Source: Mallotus nudiflorus
Taxonomy: Eukaryota > Streptophyta > Magnoliopsida > Malpighiales > Euphorbiaceae
Assembly (NCBI GenBank): GCA_947683625.1
Contig: CANTUR010000282.1
Span: forward strand, 2,108,001-2,172,000
Direction: 5' to 3'
Length of the DNA: 64,000 nt
Position 1 is the first letter of the stretch. The number at the start of each line of letters is the position of its first letter. Position numbers and translations under genes: made by a program. The notes below the pieces were generated by a model that saw nothing but the letters and a program-made list of their open reading frames with translations, was not told the DNA's origin and searched no databases. This document shows, one piece after another, positions 44,694 to 58,071 of this stretch.

Positions 44694-45600
44694 GGCCAAA
44701 GGCGCAAATTAAATCCTCACGTTTTACCCTAATTTTATATTGGACTTTTTTTTTAGTCAAATTGAAAATTCTACTTTATAAATTTAAACCATATTGAACC
44801 TTTTATGAGTACAATCAAGTCTTAAAACTTTTTTCTAGTACAATTAAGTCCTATATATAGATTAATAAAAAATTAATTTTAATAGTTAACTAACAAATAA
44901 AATTGATAATTTAACAAATAAAATTGATAATTTTTTTAAGAATATATATATAACCTAATTATAAAATTTTAAACCTATAAAAAAATTTTCTTAAATTTTA
45001 AAAACTTTACAAGTGATATGTATTTGAAAAAAATGACCAATTTTATTCGTTAATATAAATTGCAAATTGATAATTGACTAAAATTTTAATTTTAATGGTT
45101 GAATAAAAAAATTTTAAATTTTATTTATTAGTTTAAATTTTTAAACCTACACAATAATTTTTAACCCTACACAATAATTGATGAATAATTTTTTTATTCA
45201 AATTTTAGGTCAATTATCAATTTGCAATTTATATTAACGAATAAATTTGGTCATTAATTTTTTAAAATTTATATAATTTGATTGTAAAATTTTTAAAATT
45301 TAAGAAAAATTTTTAAAAAATTTTTTACGTTTAAAAATTTTTAAAAATTTATAATTAGATTATGTATATATTTTCAAAAAAAATTATCAAGCTTATTTGT
45401 TAGTAACCATTAAAATTAAATTTTTATTAATTTATATAATTTAATTGTACTAAAAAAATTATAGAACTTTATTATACTTATAAAAGGTCCAATATGATCT
45501 AAATTTACAAAGTAAAAGTTCCAATTTAGCAAAAAAAATAAAATAAAAGGGTCCAATATCAAATTAGGGTAATGTGAGAGTCCACTTTGCACCTTGGGCC
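44694..45600. mobile_element. Long-TIR foldback element, 907 bp, 9 bp TSD
   Basis: The ends are GGCCAAAGGCGCAAA and its complement-like TTTGCACCTTGGGCC. Arms of about 400 bp continue with CCCTAATTTTATATTGGAC against GTCCAATATCAAATTAGGG, and CATATTGAACCTTTTATRAG against the matching right arm. Flanking nine-base words TTTTAATGT (44685-44693) and TTTTTATGT (45601-45609) differ at one place. Long terminal repeats, 9 bp duplication and no coding capacity point to a non-autonomous Mutator-like element. Confidence 0.75.
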
Positions 45601-45609
45601 TTTTTATGT

Positions 45610-46789
45610 TAATTAGTTGAATTGGTTAAACTATAAAGAAATCATAATAAAAAAAAATGAAATGAATTTACCAAAGATTCAATAATCTTTTATTGTATTT
45701 GTTTTCCTATACTGAGTTTATTCTTCCTAAATCAAACCCAAAATCACCGCGGTTATAAGGGCAAAAGTACTGTTTAATTAAAATTAGAAAATAAATCAGT
45801 ATAAAATAAAGTAAATAAATATATTGTGGAGTTTAGTGAAGTGGTAGAAGCTCTAAGATGAGTGTAAATAGCTGGAGCCTTAGTTGAGGTGTTTCCCACT
45901 TGTAATTTCCAACTTCCTAGTCATCCGAAAGGGCTTTGTTGTGTTTAAGGAATTTATCTAATGAAATGCTTAAGTTGTTAAAAAAGAAGCCAGTTATGAA
46001 TAAATTTTATATATTTTTAATGTTTTTAAAATTCTTTGTTCAATTGTATAGTATGGGTATTAATTTAAATAATAAAAAAGACTAACATTAACATGTTCAA
46101 ATGAATTCAAAAACTATATTCCGAATTTTGGTATATGATAATCAAACTTAGATATTAATGTCCCTCAGCATCTCATGCAAAGCCTTGGTTAATGAATCTT
46201 CACATAAAATGTTGCTACCATGCACTTTTTGCATGTCAAAATCAATTTAGAGTGTTAATTTCTTTTGTTTTCTTTTTTAACAGATGGCTAAGTCTTATGG
46301 CTGTAAATGAAAAAATAAAGAGATATTAGAGAATCAAACTTTACTCTCAATTAAATATTTTAATCTTGTGACTGGAAATAAAAGAACAATAGAAATTAGA
46401 GAATTAAACTTTACTCTCAACCAGATGTCTTGATCCTGTAATATAATATTTTACCGCTGATTTTAGACAGGTTGAACATTTAGAGTGTTAACTTCAAGCA
46501 TTAAAATTGTTCAAACTTCAAAAATATATTGAACTAGAATCTCTATTCCTCACTTTTGCATTATGATAAATTGTGTTTTCGAGGTGTTATTTCTTCTATG
46601 TGAGAGTGGAATTTATGGCGTTCTCTCTCATTTGTGAGAGTGGAATTCTCTGTTTCTTAGTTTTTGTTGTTCATCATCTAGTCATTGTTCTGAATAATGC
46701 TTTTAGCCTTACTTTTTTAAGAGATCACGATCTCTTCATCTTCCTCTTCCCATATCCCTTTCTTTCAATGATCATTGCATCTCTTATGT
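45610..46789. other. Intergenic
   Basis: AT-rich DNA without a recognisable gene. It contains a two-copy direct repeat (46311-46442). The open stretch just before the LINE fragment encodes a hydrophobic peptide without family resemblance and is not called. Confidence 0.4.
46311..46442 (+). repeat. Two-copy direct repeat, ~66 bp
   Basis: Two imperfect adjacent copies share AAACTTTACTCTCAA and TTAGAGAATYAAAC, followed by a TTGATCYTGTAA-like end. Confidence 0.65.
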
Positions 46790-46797
46790 ATCAATTC

Positions 46798-47159
46798 AAG
46801 TGCAAGGTATTTTTGTGGTTCTTGTGCTGTTATGTTGTTGAAGAAAGAGCTGGTATCCATGTTGGAGTTGGATCTTCAGTATGTTCTTTTCGAATATGAT
46901 GCTAAAGGGGTAGTGGATGCTTTGAATGCCTCTGAAGATGATTTCTCAGAATTTGGAGCTGTTATCAAAGAGTGTGAAGTTCTTAGGATGCAGGGATTAA
47001 ATCTTTCCGTGTCCCATGTTAGACTTCAAGCCAACGAGGCTGCTCATTGTCTTGCAAAAGAGTCTTGTTCTCAAGTTAGTTCTGTGATTTTATCTCAAGC
47101 TCCTACATTTTTTTAGAGAGTTGTATTAAATTTTCCTTTATCACAAAAAAAAAAAAAAA
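46798..47159 (+). mobile_element. 5'-truncated LINE with RNase H end and poly(A) tail
   Basis: The plus strand from about 46830 to 47116 encodes the end of a plant LINE-type RNase H domain (LQYVLFEYDAKGVVDALN, SEFGAVIKECEVLRMQGLN, VRLQANEAAHCLAKES), then a stop, a short 3' UTR and a run of A (47145-47160). The 8 bp word ATCAATTC occurs just before (46790-46797) and just after (47160-47167), the expected target duplication of target-primed reverse transcription. The endonuclease and RT are missing through 5' truncation. Confidence 0.85.
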
Positions 47160-47167
47160 ATCAATTC

Positions 47168-47918
47168 GTTAAGTTAATATAGATAATACAAAAAGAATAT
47201 ATTAAAAACTCAATAAAATATAGAATTAACTACACGGATAGATCAAATCAAACCTCCTGTTTTCAAAAATAATTTACTTAATTATTTAATTTGACTTTTT
47301 TTATTTGTAATAATTTTTTGTATTTTTGAAGTGTACTATTATTTAAAATATAAAAATTAAATTAATTAAACTAAAAATTATTTATAATTTTCAATAATTA
47401 TTTTTTTATAATTATTTAAAATATAGAAATTAAGCTAATTAAACTAAAAAATTACTTATATTATTCAATAAATAATTTTTTCAATAAAAATAAAAAAAAT
47501 ATAAAATATATCAAAAAATTATTATTTTATTATTAATACTAATAAAAATAAAAATTTTATTTATAACCTAAATTTTATTAATAATAATAAAAAAACTGAA
47601 AAAATAATAAATATCTACAAACATCAACAACTGCCATCTTTTGTTTTTCACAAGAAATAGGCAGCCTAAGTCAAACTTGTTTAACACATAAAGGGGGATT
47701 GCAAGAAGAAACTCATTAAAGGGCCAGCAGGACTTTGGAGGTGATGAGGCAACAGTGTCCACCAGAGCAAGCCGACTTCTAATTGATGATTAGTGCAAAC
47801 TAAGAAGTGAAGTTTGCTGGGTTCTTAACTTTCACTAATCTAATATTATTAAAATACTAACTTATATTGTTGTATATCAATAAATACTGAAATGAGCTAG
47901 TAAGAGTTATTATCACCC
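47168..47918. other. Intergenic
   Basis: Very AT-rich DNA with A and T runs. No gene recognised. Confidence 0.45.
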
Positions 47919-49001
47919 GTAATTACTCAAATTTTCAGTTTATTTCATTTTAAGTATCAAATTTTAATACTTCAACTTCAATTGAAATATCAATCACTAA
48001 TTACCTGGTAATGTGTTGACATAATCACCAGTTGAATTAAATATTTTTTCACGTTATCTTCGACCTTAATGCATATATGGTTACTAAACTTTGATTTCAT
48101 AATTTGACAACTCAATATCAATTTGTATCTTTCTATATCAAAATATTTTATTTAAATTAAAATTATAACTTAATCATTCCTAATTCTAGTAAATAATTTA
48201 TTTTCATTCATCATATTAATATTTAAGTTTTAATATTTTAATATAAATACAATTTAAAGATATTTAAATTAAATTATATGTGAACATTTTATTTAAATTA
48301 AAATTATAAATTAATTGGACCTAATTCTAATTAAAATTATAATTTTATTTATTATAAAATTATACATTAATTAGTCCTAATTCTATAAGTAAATTATTCT
48401 TACCATATTAATATTTAACTTTTTAGTATTTTTACTATACACACAATTTAGATATATTTTATATAAGAAATTTAAAAAATATATATATATATATTGATTT
48501 CTTAATTAAATTAATAAAAATAGAATTAGCCTGATGTCCTTAGGTCTCTATTTTTATATAATTTAAATAACATACAACTTAAATAACTTTGGCCTAATTA
48601 AGTTATAATTTTAATTTAAATAAAATATTGACATGTAATTTAATTAAAATATATCTAAATTGTATGTATATTAAAATATTAATATAATAAGAATAATTTA
48701 CTTGATAGAATTAGAATTGATTAAATTAGAATTTTAATTTAAATAAAATATTTTGATATTAAAAGATATAAATTGAAATTGAGTATTCAAATTAAAACAA
48801 AATAAAAATTTGGTGATGATATGTGTGTTTAAGGTCGAAAATGACATAATTAATATTTGATGAATATTCTTCAATCAGCGACTACATCAGTACTTTACTA
48901 CTATGTGATTGGAGGTCGATATTTTCAAGTTTGGGTATCAAAAAGATACAAATTAAAGTTGGATACCAAAATAAAACAAACAGAAAGATGAGCGATCACA
49001 T
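47919..49001. mobile_element. Long-TIR foldback element, ~1.08 kb
   Basis: The left arm GTAATTACTCAAATTTTCAG, TTTATTTCATTTTAAGTATC is answered by the complement of the right arm GATACCAAAATAAAACAAAC, AGAAAGATGAGCGATCAC. The match continues through CGACCTTAATGCATATATGG (left, 48060-48080) against the right-arm TGTGTGTTTAAGGTCG, and through long ATTTTAATTTAAATAAAATA blocks. Arms are roughly 500 bp with many differences, so it is old. No clear target duplication was found and borders are approximate. Confidence 0.65.
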
Positions 49002-49656
49002 ATGCATTTGAACCATCACTTAAGCAACTTCATGAATTTAAATAGTATGTACAATTGTATTAAATTAATTATTATATTACTTTTGACGCATTTATGATTT
49101 TATATGAATCAAACTAAATTAGTTATTAATTGTTAGAAGTCTTTTGTTGTATTTATAATTTTATTTGAATTGAACTGAATTTATTATAATATAATATATT
49201 TTGATATCTAGTGCAAAAAGAAAAGTATTATTTATTTATTGAAAGTAAAAATTATTATCGAGTATTAAATAATTTATTGGTGTAATTCCCCAAAAAAACA
49301 TATTATGTGAAGAGTTCGATTTTTTTTTTACGCCCTTTCACCGGTTAAAAAATAAAAATAATTATTATTATTTAAAAAACAAGTCGAATTGTGACAAATG
49401 GACGATTAAATGACATTTAAAAGAAAAAAATCACATCATTCATACACTACACGACAACAAAAACATATGCAAGCACAAAAAGCTTCACTATTAAAACCCA
49501 TACACATCATCCCAATCTAAACTTCAATCATTTAATATCAAAAAATTATTTCTTTAAGTATAATTTAATTTTAATAGTGTTAAAAAAATTAATTTTAGTA
49601 ATAAATATATAAAAAATAAAATAATTGAAGTATTATGATGAACTCAATTTGATTAA
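49002..49656. other. Intergenic before E2
   Basis: AT-rich DNA; no gene. ATTAA (49652-49656) would be the left target duplication of E2, whose right end lies outside the window. Confidence 0.4.
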
Positions 49657-50062
49657 TAATATCCCTAATATACATTCTTATTTAAACAAAATTTTTATTT
49701 TACTGTTAAGGTTACTCGGAAAGAAAGGATGTCTAAAGACAAGTAGGAAAAAAATCCTAAATCAGGAAACTCCTAAAAAAGAAGGAATACTCTCCTAATT
49801 AGCTTAGAACTTTCATTCAAAAATGAATTATACTCCTCTCAAGTTTGAGCATTACTATCCCTATAAATAAAACTTTATATTTCTTATTTTCATTCATCAT
49901 ATTCTCTTATGCTCTCATTGTTCTTCTCCTCTCTCTAAATACTCTCTATATATTTTGACTTAGGTATCAGAGGATTTGTAAGGATTCTCTTCACCTCTCA
50001 CTTTGCCCTTTGTTGATTACTTGAAGGGTTCCACCTCAAGAGTTCTAGAAAACAAGTTATCA
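49657..50062 (+). mobile_element. E2 5' LTR, 406 bp
   Basis: It begins TAATATCCCTAATATACATT (TG decayed to TA) and ends AAACAAGTTATCA. It is collinear with the E1 LTR, including the TATA box CCCTATAAATAAAAC near 49859-49873 and TTGACTTAGGTATCAGAG in the transcribed part. Confidence 0.85.
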
Positions 50063-50064
50063 AA

Positions 50065-50072
50065 TGGTGATG
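50065..50072 (+). promoter_or_regulatory. Primer-binding site remnant of E2
   Basis: TGGTGATG lies two bases after the LTR. With the nested LTR removed it continues as TTTGTGGGAACTC. This resembles the TGGCGCCGTCTGTGGGAA site common in plant gypsy elements. Confidence 0.55.
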
Positions 50073-50075
50073 TTT

Positions 50076-53000
50076 TGTCACAATCCAAAACTGGGAGCCA
50101 TGACCAGCGCTAGGGAACGGGAATTCTTTCGAATTCAGAACCTATAACAAGCCTATAAAATAAAATTAAAGCATACAATAATAATAAAATAAATAAAATA
50201 TCTTACAGCGAAAATTAAAATCTCAAAATAATAAAGCAACTCATCAGCTGATTTAATAACACAAACTCATCTTATATATATAATATCTTTTAATATAAAT
50301 TCTCGTTTCAATCCTTTGAAATACAAATCTCATACATATATAAAACAAATATCCCACAACTTGACTACTGTAGTGTCTAGAATACAAAAATAAAATCAAG
50401 TAAGTAGTTTACATAATAAAGTCGGGGCAGAAGAAATTCGGCGTAACTACTGAGGTCTGAGGACGAAAACTCTCCTGAAAAATAATCAACGGAGGGGAGT
50501 CAGACCTCACTGAGTGAATTGTTATAATATATATACATGCATAGCTAAATGAAAAATGCACACATTCAATAGTATATATAATAAATATATATACAAGCAA
50601 ATACACACAGATGCAGCAAAAATCATTTTATATAATACTGAAAATAATATCCGTTTATGAAGGATAAAATAGAACCCTAGATGATCGCAACCTCAAATAG
50701 TATTAGACAAGACTCTAGCCATACAGGCTCACTTATTCCAAATAATTCACTTGTTCTATTTGGACAGAAGACTGGCCCTGAGACACTAAGTCAACCGAGC
50801 TCTAGAAGTCTAACTGTCAGTGTGATTGGCCCCGAGACACTTAGTCAACCAAGCTCTAACAATCACACTCTCCAATCACATCTCACATCAAATAAATCAA
50901 TCTGATCATAATTCACAAATAGGTTAGTAATTTAACCTACAGTCTATCATTGTACCGGTACGTACTCGGTCCTAGTGCTGCCCATTAGGTAGCACATTCT
51001 ATTGAAATCCTTCATTTAAAATAAATCCATTCATTCATAAAATAAATGATGCATGACATTAATTAAAATAAAAATATAATCCATATATATACTAGAAATA
51101 TACCAAAAATAAACCAAATATATTTCGAGTATATATATGTCAAATAAATTCAATTTAATTATAAAATAAACTATAAATGTACTTAAAAATATTTTAGGTA
51201 TAATTCCATAATAAAACATGCATTTAATTTAAAATATACCAAAATATACCTAAGTAATTATTAAACCATCAATGCAAAATTCATAAAATTTAAACATACA
51301 TTTCTAAAATATGCATTCCTAAAACACGTATATATAAAATAACAACTCACAGTTGTGCGCTCCACGACACAGATCCAACGGGCCTGGTCCACTAGGCCCA
51401 ACGAGACAGGTCCAATGGGCTCGATCTCGGCACAACTAAACAAACAAACGATAATATGAAATCAGAATAAATCTAATGTAATTTTAAAGACTCGATCTAG
51501 AATACTGAACATATATTAGGAGTAGGGATTCGACCGGATGTTACGTTTTACAAGAATTCTATCAAAAATTTGGCAGAACCTCCCCTGTAAAATGGACATC
51601 TCTCTACTCAGAAAGTAGAGCCGGTCCTGCAAGAAAACACATTTCGAATACACAATCACACAACCCCTCGTTCAGACTCCCAAACTACAATTCTACCGAC
51701 CGAGGTTCACAATTCACGGGATAAACACAGAACACATTTAAGATGCCAAAAATATCAAAAATACCCTTTATAAATCAAAATATAGCAAATTAGATATTTA
51801 AAACACTGAAAATAATTATTTTACCGTTAATTACAATAAAACCCTAATTCTAATAAAATGTTATTAAAAATCGATAATTCTCGATAAATTCACAAATATT
51901 AACTAAAATTTATTTTATAAATCCAAATTACACAATTAGCCCTAAAACATATTAAAATTCATTAAAAACTCATTTATTTACAAAAATAGTATATTATATA
52001 TAATTTAAAAATAATTTACGAAAAATAGTTTTAATTGGTTAAAAATACTAAATAATTTGTAAAAATCATTTTTATACCTCAAATAATTATTAAAATCAAT
52101 TAAACTAAATTTTTAACCAATTTATCATCAAATTACCAAAATACCCCTAGTTGTATATAATTTCACATAATTCACTATAATTATACAAAAATTCAATAAA
52201 AATAATATAATTACTCAAAAATTAATTTATCAACATATAATTCAATAAAATCAATAATTATACTCAATTAAACCAATAATTTTAACAAAATACTTAATTA
52301 ACCTAATTTTCTAAAAATCACCTAAACTAAATAAATTCATAATAGTTATACAAAAATCAAAAAAATTACAAATAAATTTCTAAAATTCATTTTAACACCT
52401 ATAAACACCATAAATCACAATTTCATAATTTAATTAATTAATTTACGAAAATTATAAAATATTAATAAAATAATAAAAAATTCACAAAAATCAAAATAAT
52501 TCTCAAAAATTCCACAAAAATTACAGGATGTAGATTGAGCTACTAGGATCAATCTTTGTGAAGGAAGTTAACTTGAATCATTAGAATCGAAGTGCAAAAA
52601 AATCAAGAACTCATATAGGCTGAAAATGAAAATTAAAAACCAAGGAAAATCTAGACCAAATTACATGAAACCAAGCTTGGAAATGAACTCACCGGAGCTC
52701 AAGGAGAAGATAGAGACCAATGGCGTTCAAAATAGTGGCCGAAATATGCTTGATCGGAGCTAGCTTCAAGTTTCGGTTTCCTTGGCTTTTCACGGTCAAA
52801 ACTAGCCGGAAAAGGGAAGAGAGGGTGGCGGAATGGGTTGGAGAGGGTGGTGGTTGGTTGGGAGGCACTCCTCCGATGTGAGAACGGGAGTTGCAGTGGC
52901 AGTGGCGAAGGGAGGGCATCGGGAGCTTTTGCAGAAGACGATGACAGAGTTGTAAATTAATCAAACTTCATTTTTTTTATGTATATATATATATATAGGT

Positions 53001-53456
53001 ACCTTTAACTTTAATTATTATAATATATTAATATAATATTCAAAAATAATTACACACCACATGTTAAAATAATAATATCTATACACATATACATAGATAT
53101 AACACACATTAATTTATCAAAACTATATAATATAGGTTTAATAAAAAAATAAACCCTAATTTATTAAATGTGTATATATATGCATGTATATGTATGTATA
53201 TTAATACGACAATTAAAATCATACATGGACTCATACAAATACATAAAACCAACCAATATAATTAAAAATTATTTATTTAGGTTTTAATTTTCCCAAAAAT
53301 AAGTTTCTTAGGAAAATTTTATGTAAGAAACTTAAAATAATTAAAATAACTTTAATAAATAACAAACTAATTAAATAATCAAATATATTTATCAAAATTA
53401 TTAACACTGCATATCTCGATGCAGTTTAAAATTATTTAAAATCTCGGGATATTACA
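50076..53456 (+). mobile_element. LTR family A, copy 3: solo LTR, TSD TGTTT
   Basis: This 3381 bp insert starts TGTCACAATCCAAAACTGGG and ends CTCGGGATATTACA, with perfect TGTTT duplications at 50071-50075 and 53457-53461. It is collinear with copies 1 and 2, including the GAGACACTAAGTCAACCGAG blocks (50775-50870) and a (TA)n run near 52981-52997. No protein-coding domain was seen. It sits in the leader of E2 just after the primer-binding site. Confidence 0.9.
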
Positions 53457-53518
53457 TGTTTGTGGGAACTCTTGGGTAAAAGCCACTTGTGCATATGCCA
53501 AATTAAGACGTTAACATC

Positions 53519-55933
53519 ATGACTTCCAGCCCGCTGCCAATCTTGACTCCTAACACACACATAAACCTTTCTACCCCCATTCCTTCAATCAATTTGTCAA
53601 CACCTCCCCCAACAGTAGTACCACCAACCCTTTCCAGTATGTTGGACCCTCATCTGATGGTACATATATTCTGTCTGAAAATACCCAAAGGTGGCCAACT
53701 CTTGGCACCGACCTCCTATACTATGCTCCTCTGTAACACTATCAAAGACCTATACCTTTCGTATCTTTTTCAAATCTACTAAGTAAACCTGTCGTGACTA
53801 CACCTAACCTAAACACTGTAACCCAAACACTTAACCTCACTCCAATAAGCAAAGAAGCAATGATACAAAACATTCAAGCTTAGATAGCCCTGATGCAACA
53901 ATAATTGAATACCTTAATTCAAAGTGGCAACCTTGGGTCAGCTCACACAAAAAATAACACTAAATCTCTAGGATTACTAGAGGAAGCAAAGGAAAGTGTA
54001 AAGTTCCGGAAGGGGAATCCAATTTAACGGTTCTGGCTCTCGATGACTCAAAATTAACCCAAAAGGTTGAAAAAGTTATACACAAAGCCCGCACAAGGCC
54101 TGAGAAAGAAGACGAATGTATTATAGAGGAAAGATTGCCCTTTATAAGAAGGATAATCTAGACAGAGATCTTAACTGAATTCAGAATGCCGCAATTGGAT
54201 CAATATGATGGAACCAGACATCCCATCAACCACATATCCTCATTTAGAATAAGCATGTTGCTCCAGAACATGAATGATGGAATCATGTGCAGGGTTTTCC
54301 TAAGCACGCTCACAAAGAATACTCAAAAGTGGTTTCACCAACTTTTTGAGAACTCCATCACCTCTTTCGAAGACCTGATAGTGAAATTCTAGACTAGGTT
54401 CGTTACCAACATTTCCCTAGCCAAAAAATATCAATAACCTCTGAATGTGCTGATAAGAGACTAACAAATCACTACGAAGCTATTTGGACTGATTCAATAA
54501 GGTGGCTATGCAAATTAAGAATCTTGTAGATGAAGTAGTTATTGAAGCCTTAAAGAATGACACCAGACTTGGAAAGCTCAAGACAAGATAATGACAAAAG
54601 AACTTGGTACTTTTGCGGAGGTTATGGCCATGGTAGTCAAAATGATAAAAATGGATGAAGACAGAAGGATGTGAAGGGATGAAGAGAAAGCAATAACTAA
54701 ATAAGAAAGATCAAGACCCAGGAGGGCAAGTTTTCTATGAACGAACTTTGAAAATCCAGTGGAAAGGTTTGAAAAGGAAGTTGAGAGATACACGCCTTTA
54801 AACACCTTCAGATCTAAAATCTTCATGTGGGTCAGACAGAACGGGGTGGGAATAACCCCAGCCAGAAGAATAAACCCAAATAGGAGAACCACGCAAGATA
54901 GAGGACACTATTACCAATATCACTAGGATTATGAGCATGATAGCGAGGCCTACCGAGAACTGAAGAATGCCATAGAAAGACTGGTGCAGAATGGTAAACT
55001 CAGCAACTTTACCGACACATCTAAAGGAACCAAAAATTAGGATGTGCAAGGGCGGCACAGGCCAGAACCAAAGAAGGCCCAGAATGAACTGGCCAGCATC
55101 ATCAACATGATTGTCAGAGGAGAAAATGACGAGAAGAGGTCTAAAAGGGCCCGTAAAAAGGAAAGACCTGCCCTCAAAAAAAGACAAACAGTCTTGTTTA
55201 ATTCAAAAGATAGGAACCATACTCGGCACCCCCACAATGATGCCCTGGTGGTAAGCACATATATTAACAATTATTAGGTGAAGAGATTACTAATCAATGA
55301 TGGAAGCACCATTAACGCATTATCTTGGAATGCCTATAAAGTAATGGGAGGCTCTATCACTGATCTAAAGGCTATCCAAAATCCCATTATGAGCTTTTGC
55401 GGATGAACCATACAACCGATGGGAATTGTAGAGCTAAGTTTGGAATTTGGAGACTGGGACATTAAAGAAACAAAAGACATTAAAGCTCAGTTCAATGTGG
55501 TTGATTTCTCGCTAGCATACAATGGTATCATAGGATGACCAGTACTTTATAAAACTGATGCAGTCGCAAGTATTCGACACCTAACTATAAAGATTCCAAT
55601 TGAAGGCAAAATTTTAATAATTCACAGAGATCAGCACACGACTAGGAAGTGCTACTAGATGGCAATCAAACTTCAGACAGAAGCATTCCCCTTAGAAACC
55701 TATGAGATAAAGAAGTAGGGAGTTAGCCCTGAACTAGTGGATGATGTGTATACATTATATATTACTGAAGGGGAAATGGTAAAGATCAATAATAAGCTTG
55801 ATAGTGAAACTAAGTGGGAATAAGTAAGGTCTTCACTAAACACTCGGGAGGCTTTGCCTCTCGGGCATCTGAGATTACTGAGGTGGATCCTCGAATTGCC
55901 TTGCACAGCTTAAACATCAAATTTGGGGCAAAG
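53519..55933 (+). pseudogene. Decayed gag-protease of E2
   Basis: A Pro/Ser/Thr-rich N-terminus starts at the ATG at 53519. The gag core is read at 54186-54430 (YDGTRHPINHISSFRISMLL, then TQKWFHQLFENSITSFEDL). The protease region begins about 55280 with LLINDGSTINALSWNAYKVM and continues with GIVELSLEFGDW and FNVVDFSLAYNGIIG. Its active-site triplet reads Asp-Gly-Ser where Asp-Ser/Thr-Gly or Asp-Asn/Gly-Gly would be usual. The end encodes NIKFGAK and is interrupted by LTR X exactly at GGGGCAAAG. Confidence 0.75.
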
Positions 55934-58071
55934 TGTAGACATCCAATTTCGGGAGGATGTGTTATGGATGCAGCAAAGGACTCTAGTGATGAAAATGTCT
56001 TCGATACTCAATCTTGAAAAATTCTAATGGTTTAAATGCAGCTTTCAAAAGAAGGATTTAATGTTTTCAGAGACTAAATCGTAAAGTTCTTTTTAGGACC
56101 TAATTGTAAAATTTAAATTCTTTCAGGGGCCTTTTTGTAATTAAATGTTAAAAAAAGAAAAGTGTTGGAATTCCATAATTTTGATCGAAATTACACTAAT
56201 TCTGATCGGAATTACACAATTTTGATCGGAATTGAATTCTTCCGATCTCTATTTCATATTTTTAATTCAGTTTTAATAGCTTTAAAATTCCTAATTAATT
56301 CAGTCCTGGCTGGTTTAAAATTCCTAAATATAATTTTAAGTATTAATCTTATACTTTAGATATTAGAATCACATTAGGATTAGGGCTAGGCTTCCTAGTT
56401 CCACTATATAAAGGGAAGGGGTGAGAAGAGAAAAAAGGAGGAAAAAAAAAAAGGAGGCCGTGAAAAAAAAAAAGAGGAAGAAGAGGAAAAAGAGAGAAAG
56501 AAAGAAAAAAGAAAAGGAAGAGGGGGAGGAAGAAAAAACGTGATTTTTTTTCTCTTGAGTTGTTTTTTCTATAAAAATTCCTTTTGATTTAGCAATTAAT
56601 TCAAGATTTGTGGAGAATTTTTGAAGAAGGAGCTTCAAAGGCTTATCGAAAACGGTGACTTATTAATTTGAGGAGTAGTCTAAATCATTCATAATCATAT
56701 CATCTTCTTCTATTCTTTATTTATTTGTTTGTTTATTTTATATTATCATTTTTATTATTATTCTTTCAAGTCATTATCATAATTTATTCATTGATCATTA
56801 TTTTATCTTATTTTTTGTGGTGATTATGGAGGAAAATGCATGATGATTATATGAGAGGGATGAATTTATGAGAAGTCTGTGGAAGACTATGGATAAAACC
56901 TCATAGAAACTTAGTTTTTAGGGTTTTATTTTTATTTTTATTATCTTTATTTTTTATTCATTGCTTTATTTTTATTTCATTTTATTTTATGAATTAATGT
57001 AATAGCCCCGATAGTGGGAGTAATAAAATTATATGTGCAGTTGCATGTTTATTTTGATTAAATTGGTTAGTAAAAATTAGGTTTCAATTAGGTAATTATT
57101 TAAAATCAATGGAGAAAGTAGATTAATTTAGGTTGCATGTTAATAAAAATTAGGGTTTTAGTAAGGATTAATTTAATTATTTGTTTAATCATTTTTAATT
57201 GTTTTTTATTTATTTTTGGGTTTTATTTATTATTTTTATGTGTTTTAATCCTTAAGCCCACTTTAGGTCTTGATTTATTTACTTAAGCCCATCTCATCTA
57301 ATAATTAATTAGATTTAATTAATTAAAATATACCTTTAGGCCCATAATTGATTAGATTTTGGGTTAGAAATATCCTTAGGCCCATTAGTCAATTAGACAT
57401 AGGTCCACCTAATTTAATTTAATTAACTTAGACTTAGCTCATTTAATTTAAGCCCTTTTATTCATAATTTGTAGATTTAAGATCACCTTAGAATTAAAAT
57501 ATGTAGAATTAGGCCCACTAATTTAAATATTCCATAATTTGTAGATTTAAACTCATATTTAGAATTAAAATTAGTAGACTTAAGTTTATTTAATTAAAAT
57601 CAAAAGGAATTAAGTTTTTAGGTTTACATATAAATTAAAACATGTAGATTTAATTCATTTATTTGAAATCCATATAGATTAGACGAACTTAGGGATTATG
57701 TGATTTATTGAATGCATTATTTACTTCTATATTTCATCACGAGTTTGCCTTGGAGTTTATTGTTTTAGGTTTATATGAAATTACATGTAAATAGAGAATA
57801 AGATAATAATCCATAAAGTAATTCTAAATAAACACAAGACTGAAAGAAGTTGGTATTCCGTATCCAGAATCTCTTGGTTGTGGTGCCAGCTTTCTTTCAA
57901 GGAATCGAGTACCACCTTTTCGATTTGTCCTAGTTATTACCATTGGGTGGTGATTCCTCATCTCCATGTCATGTCTTTGTGACAGTGGTTAGTGTGTTCT
58001 CTAGAGCCCTGAGCTCAAACAGTGTCGTGGTTGCTAAAATCTTAGACGCGGGTTAAACCCCATTGTTTATA
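55934..58071 (+). mobile_element. LTR family X, copy B: solo LTR, TSD CAAAG
   Basis: This 2138 bp insert starts TGTAGACATCCAATTTCGGG and ends CCATTGTTTATA (TACA in copy A), flanked by CAAAG at 55929-55933 and 58072-58076. Removing it rejoins the E2 reading frame between the protease-RT linker and RT. It has a hairpin cluster at 56163-56240, a TATA box (ACTATATAAAGGG, 56405-56412), then a strongly purine-rich transcribed stretch (56413-56535). TTAGGCCCAC-like words fill 57240-57560. Confidence 0.88.
56405..56412 (+). promoter_or_regulatory. TATA box of LTR X copy B
   Basis: TATATAAA in CCACTATATAAAGGG, the expected core promoter of the LTR, lying about 170 bp after the hairpin cluster. Confidence 0.65.

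Noticed and set aside
46573..46789. Open reading frame for a hydrophobic peptide before the LINE fragment
   Set aside because: It runs into the LINE insert, has no family resemblance and looks like chance in T-rich DNA.
52689..52964. Open frame on the minus strand near the end of family-A copy 3
   Set aside because: The equivalent place in copy 2 (13337-13549) encodes a different peptide; no shared coding signal.
56369..56638. Open frame on the minus strand in LTR X copy B encoding Phe/Leu/Ser-rich peptide
   Set aside because: It is the complement of a purine-rich LTR stretch; low complexity, no conservation in copy A.
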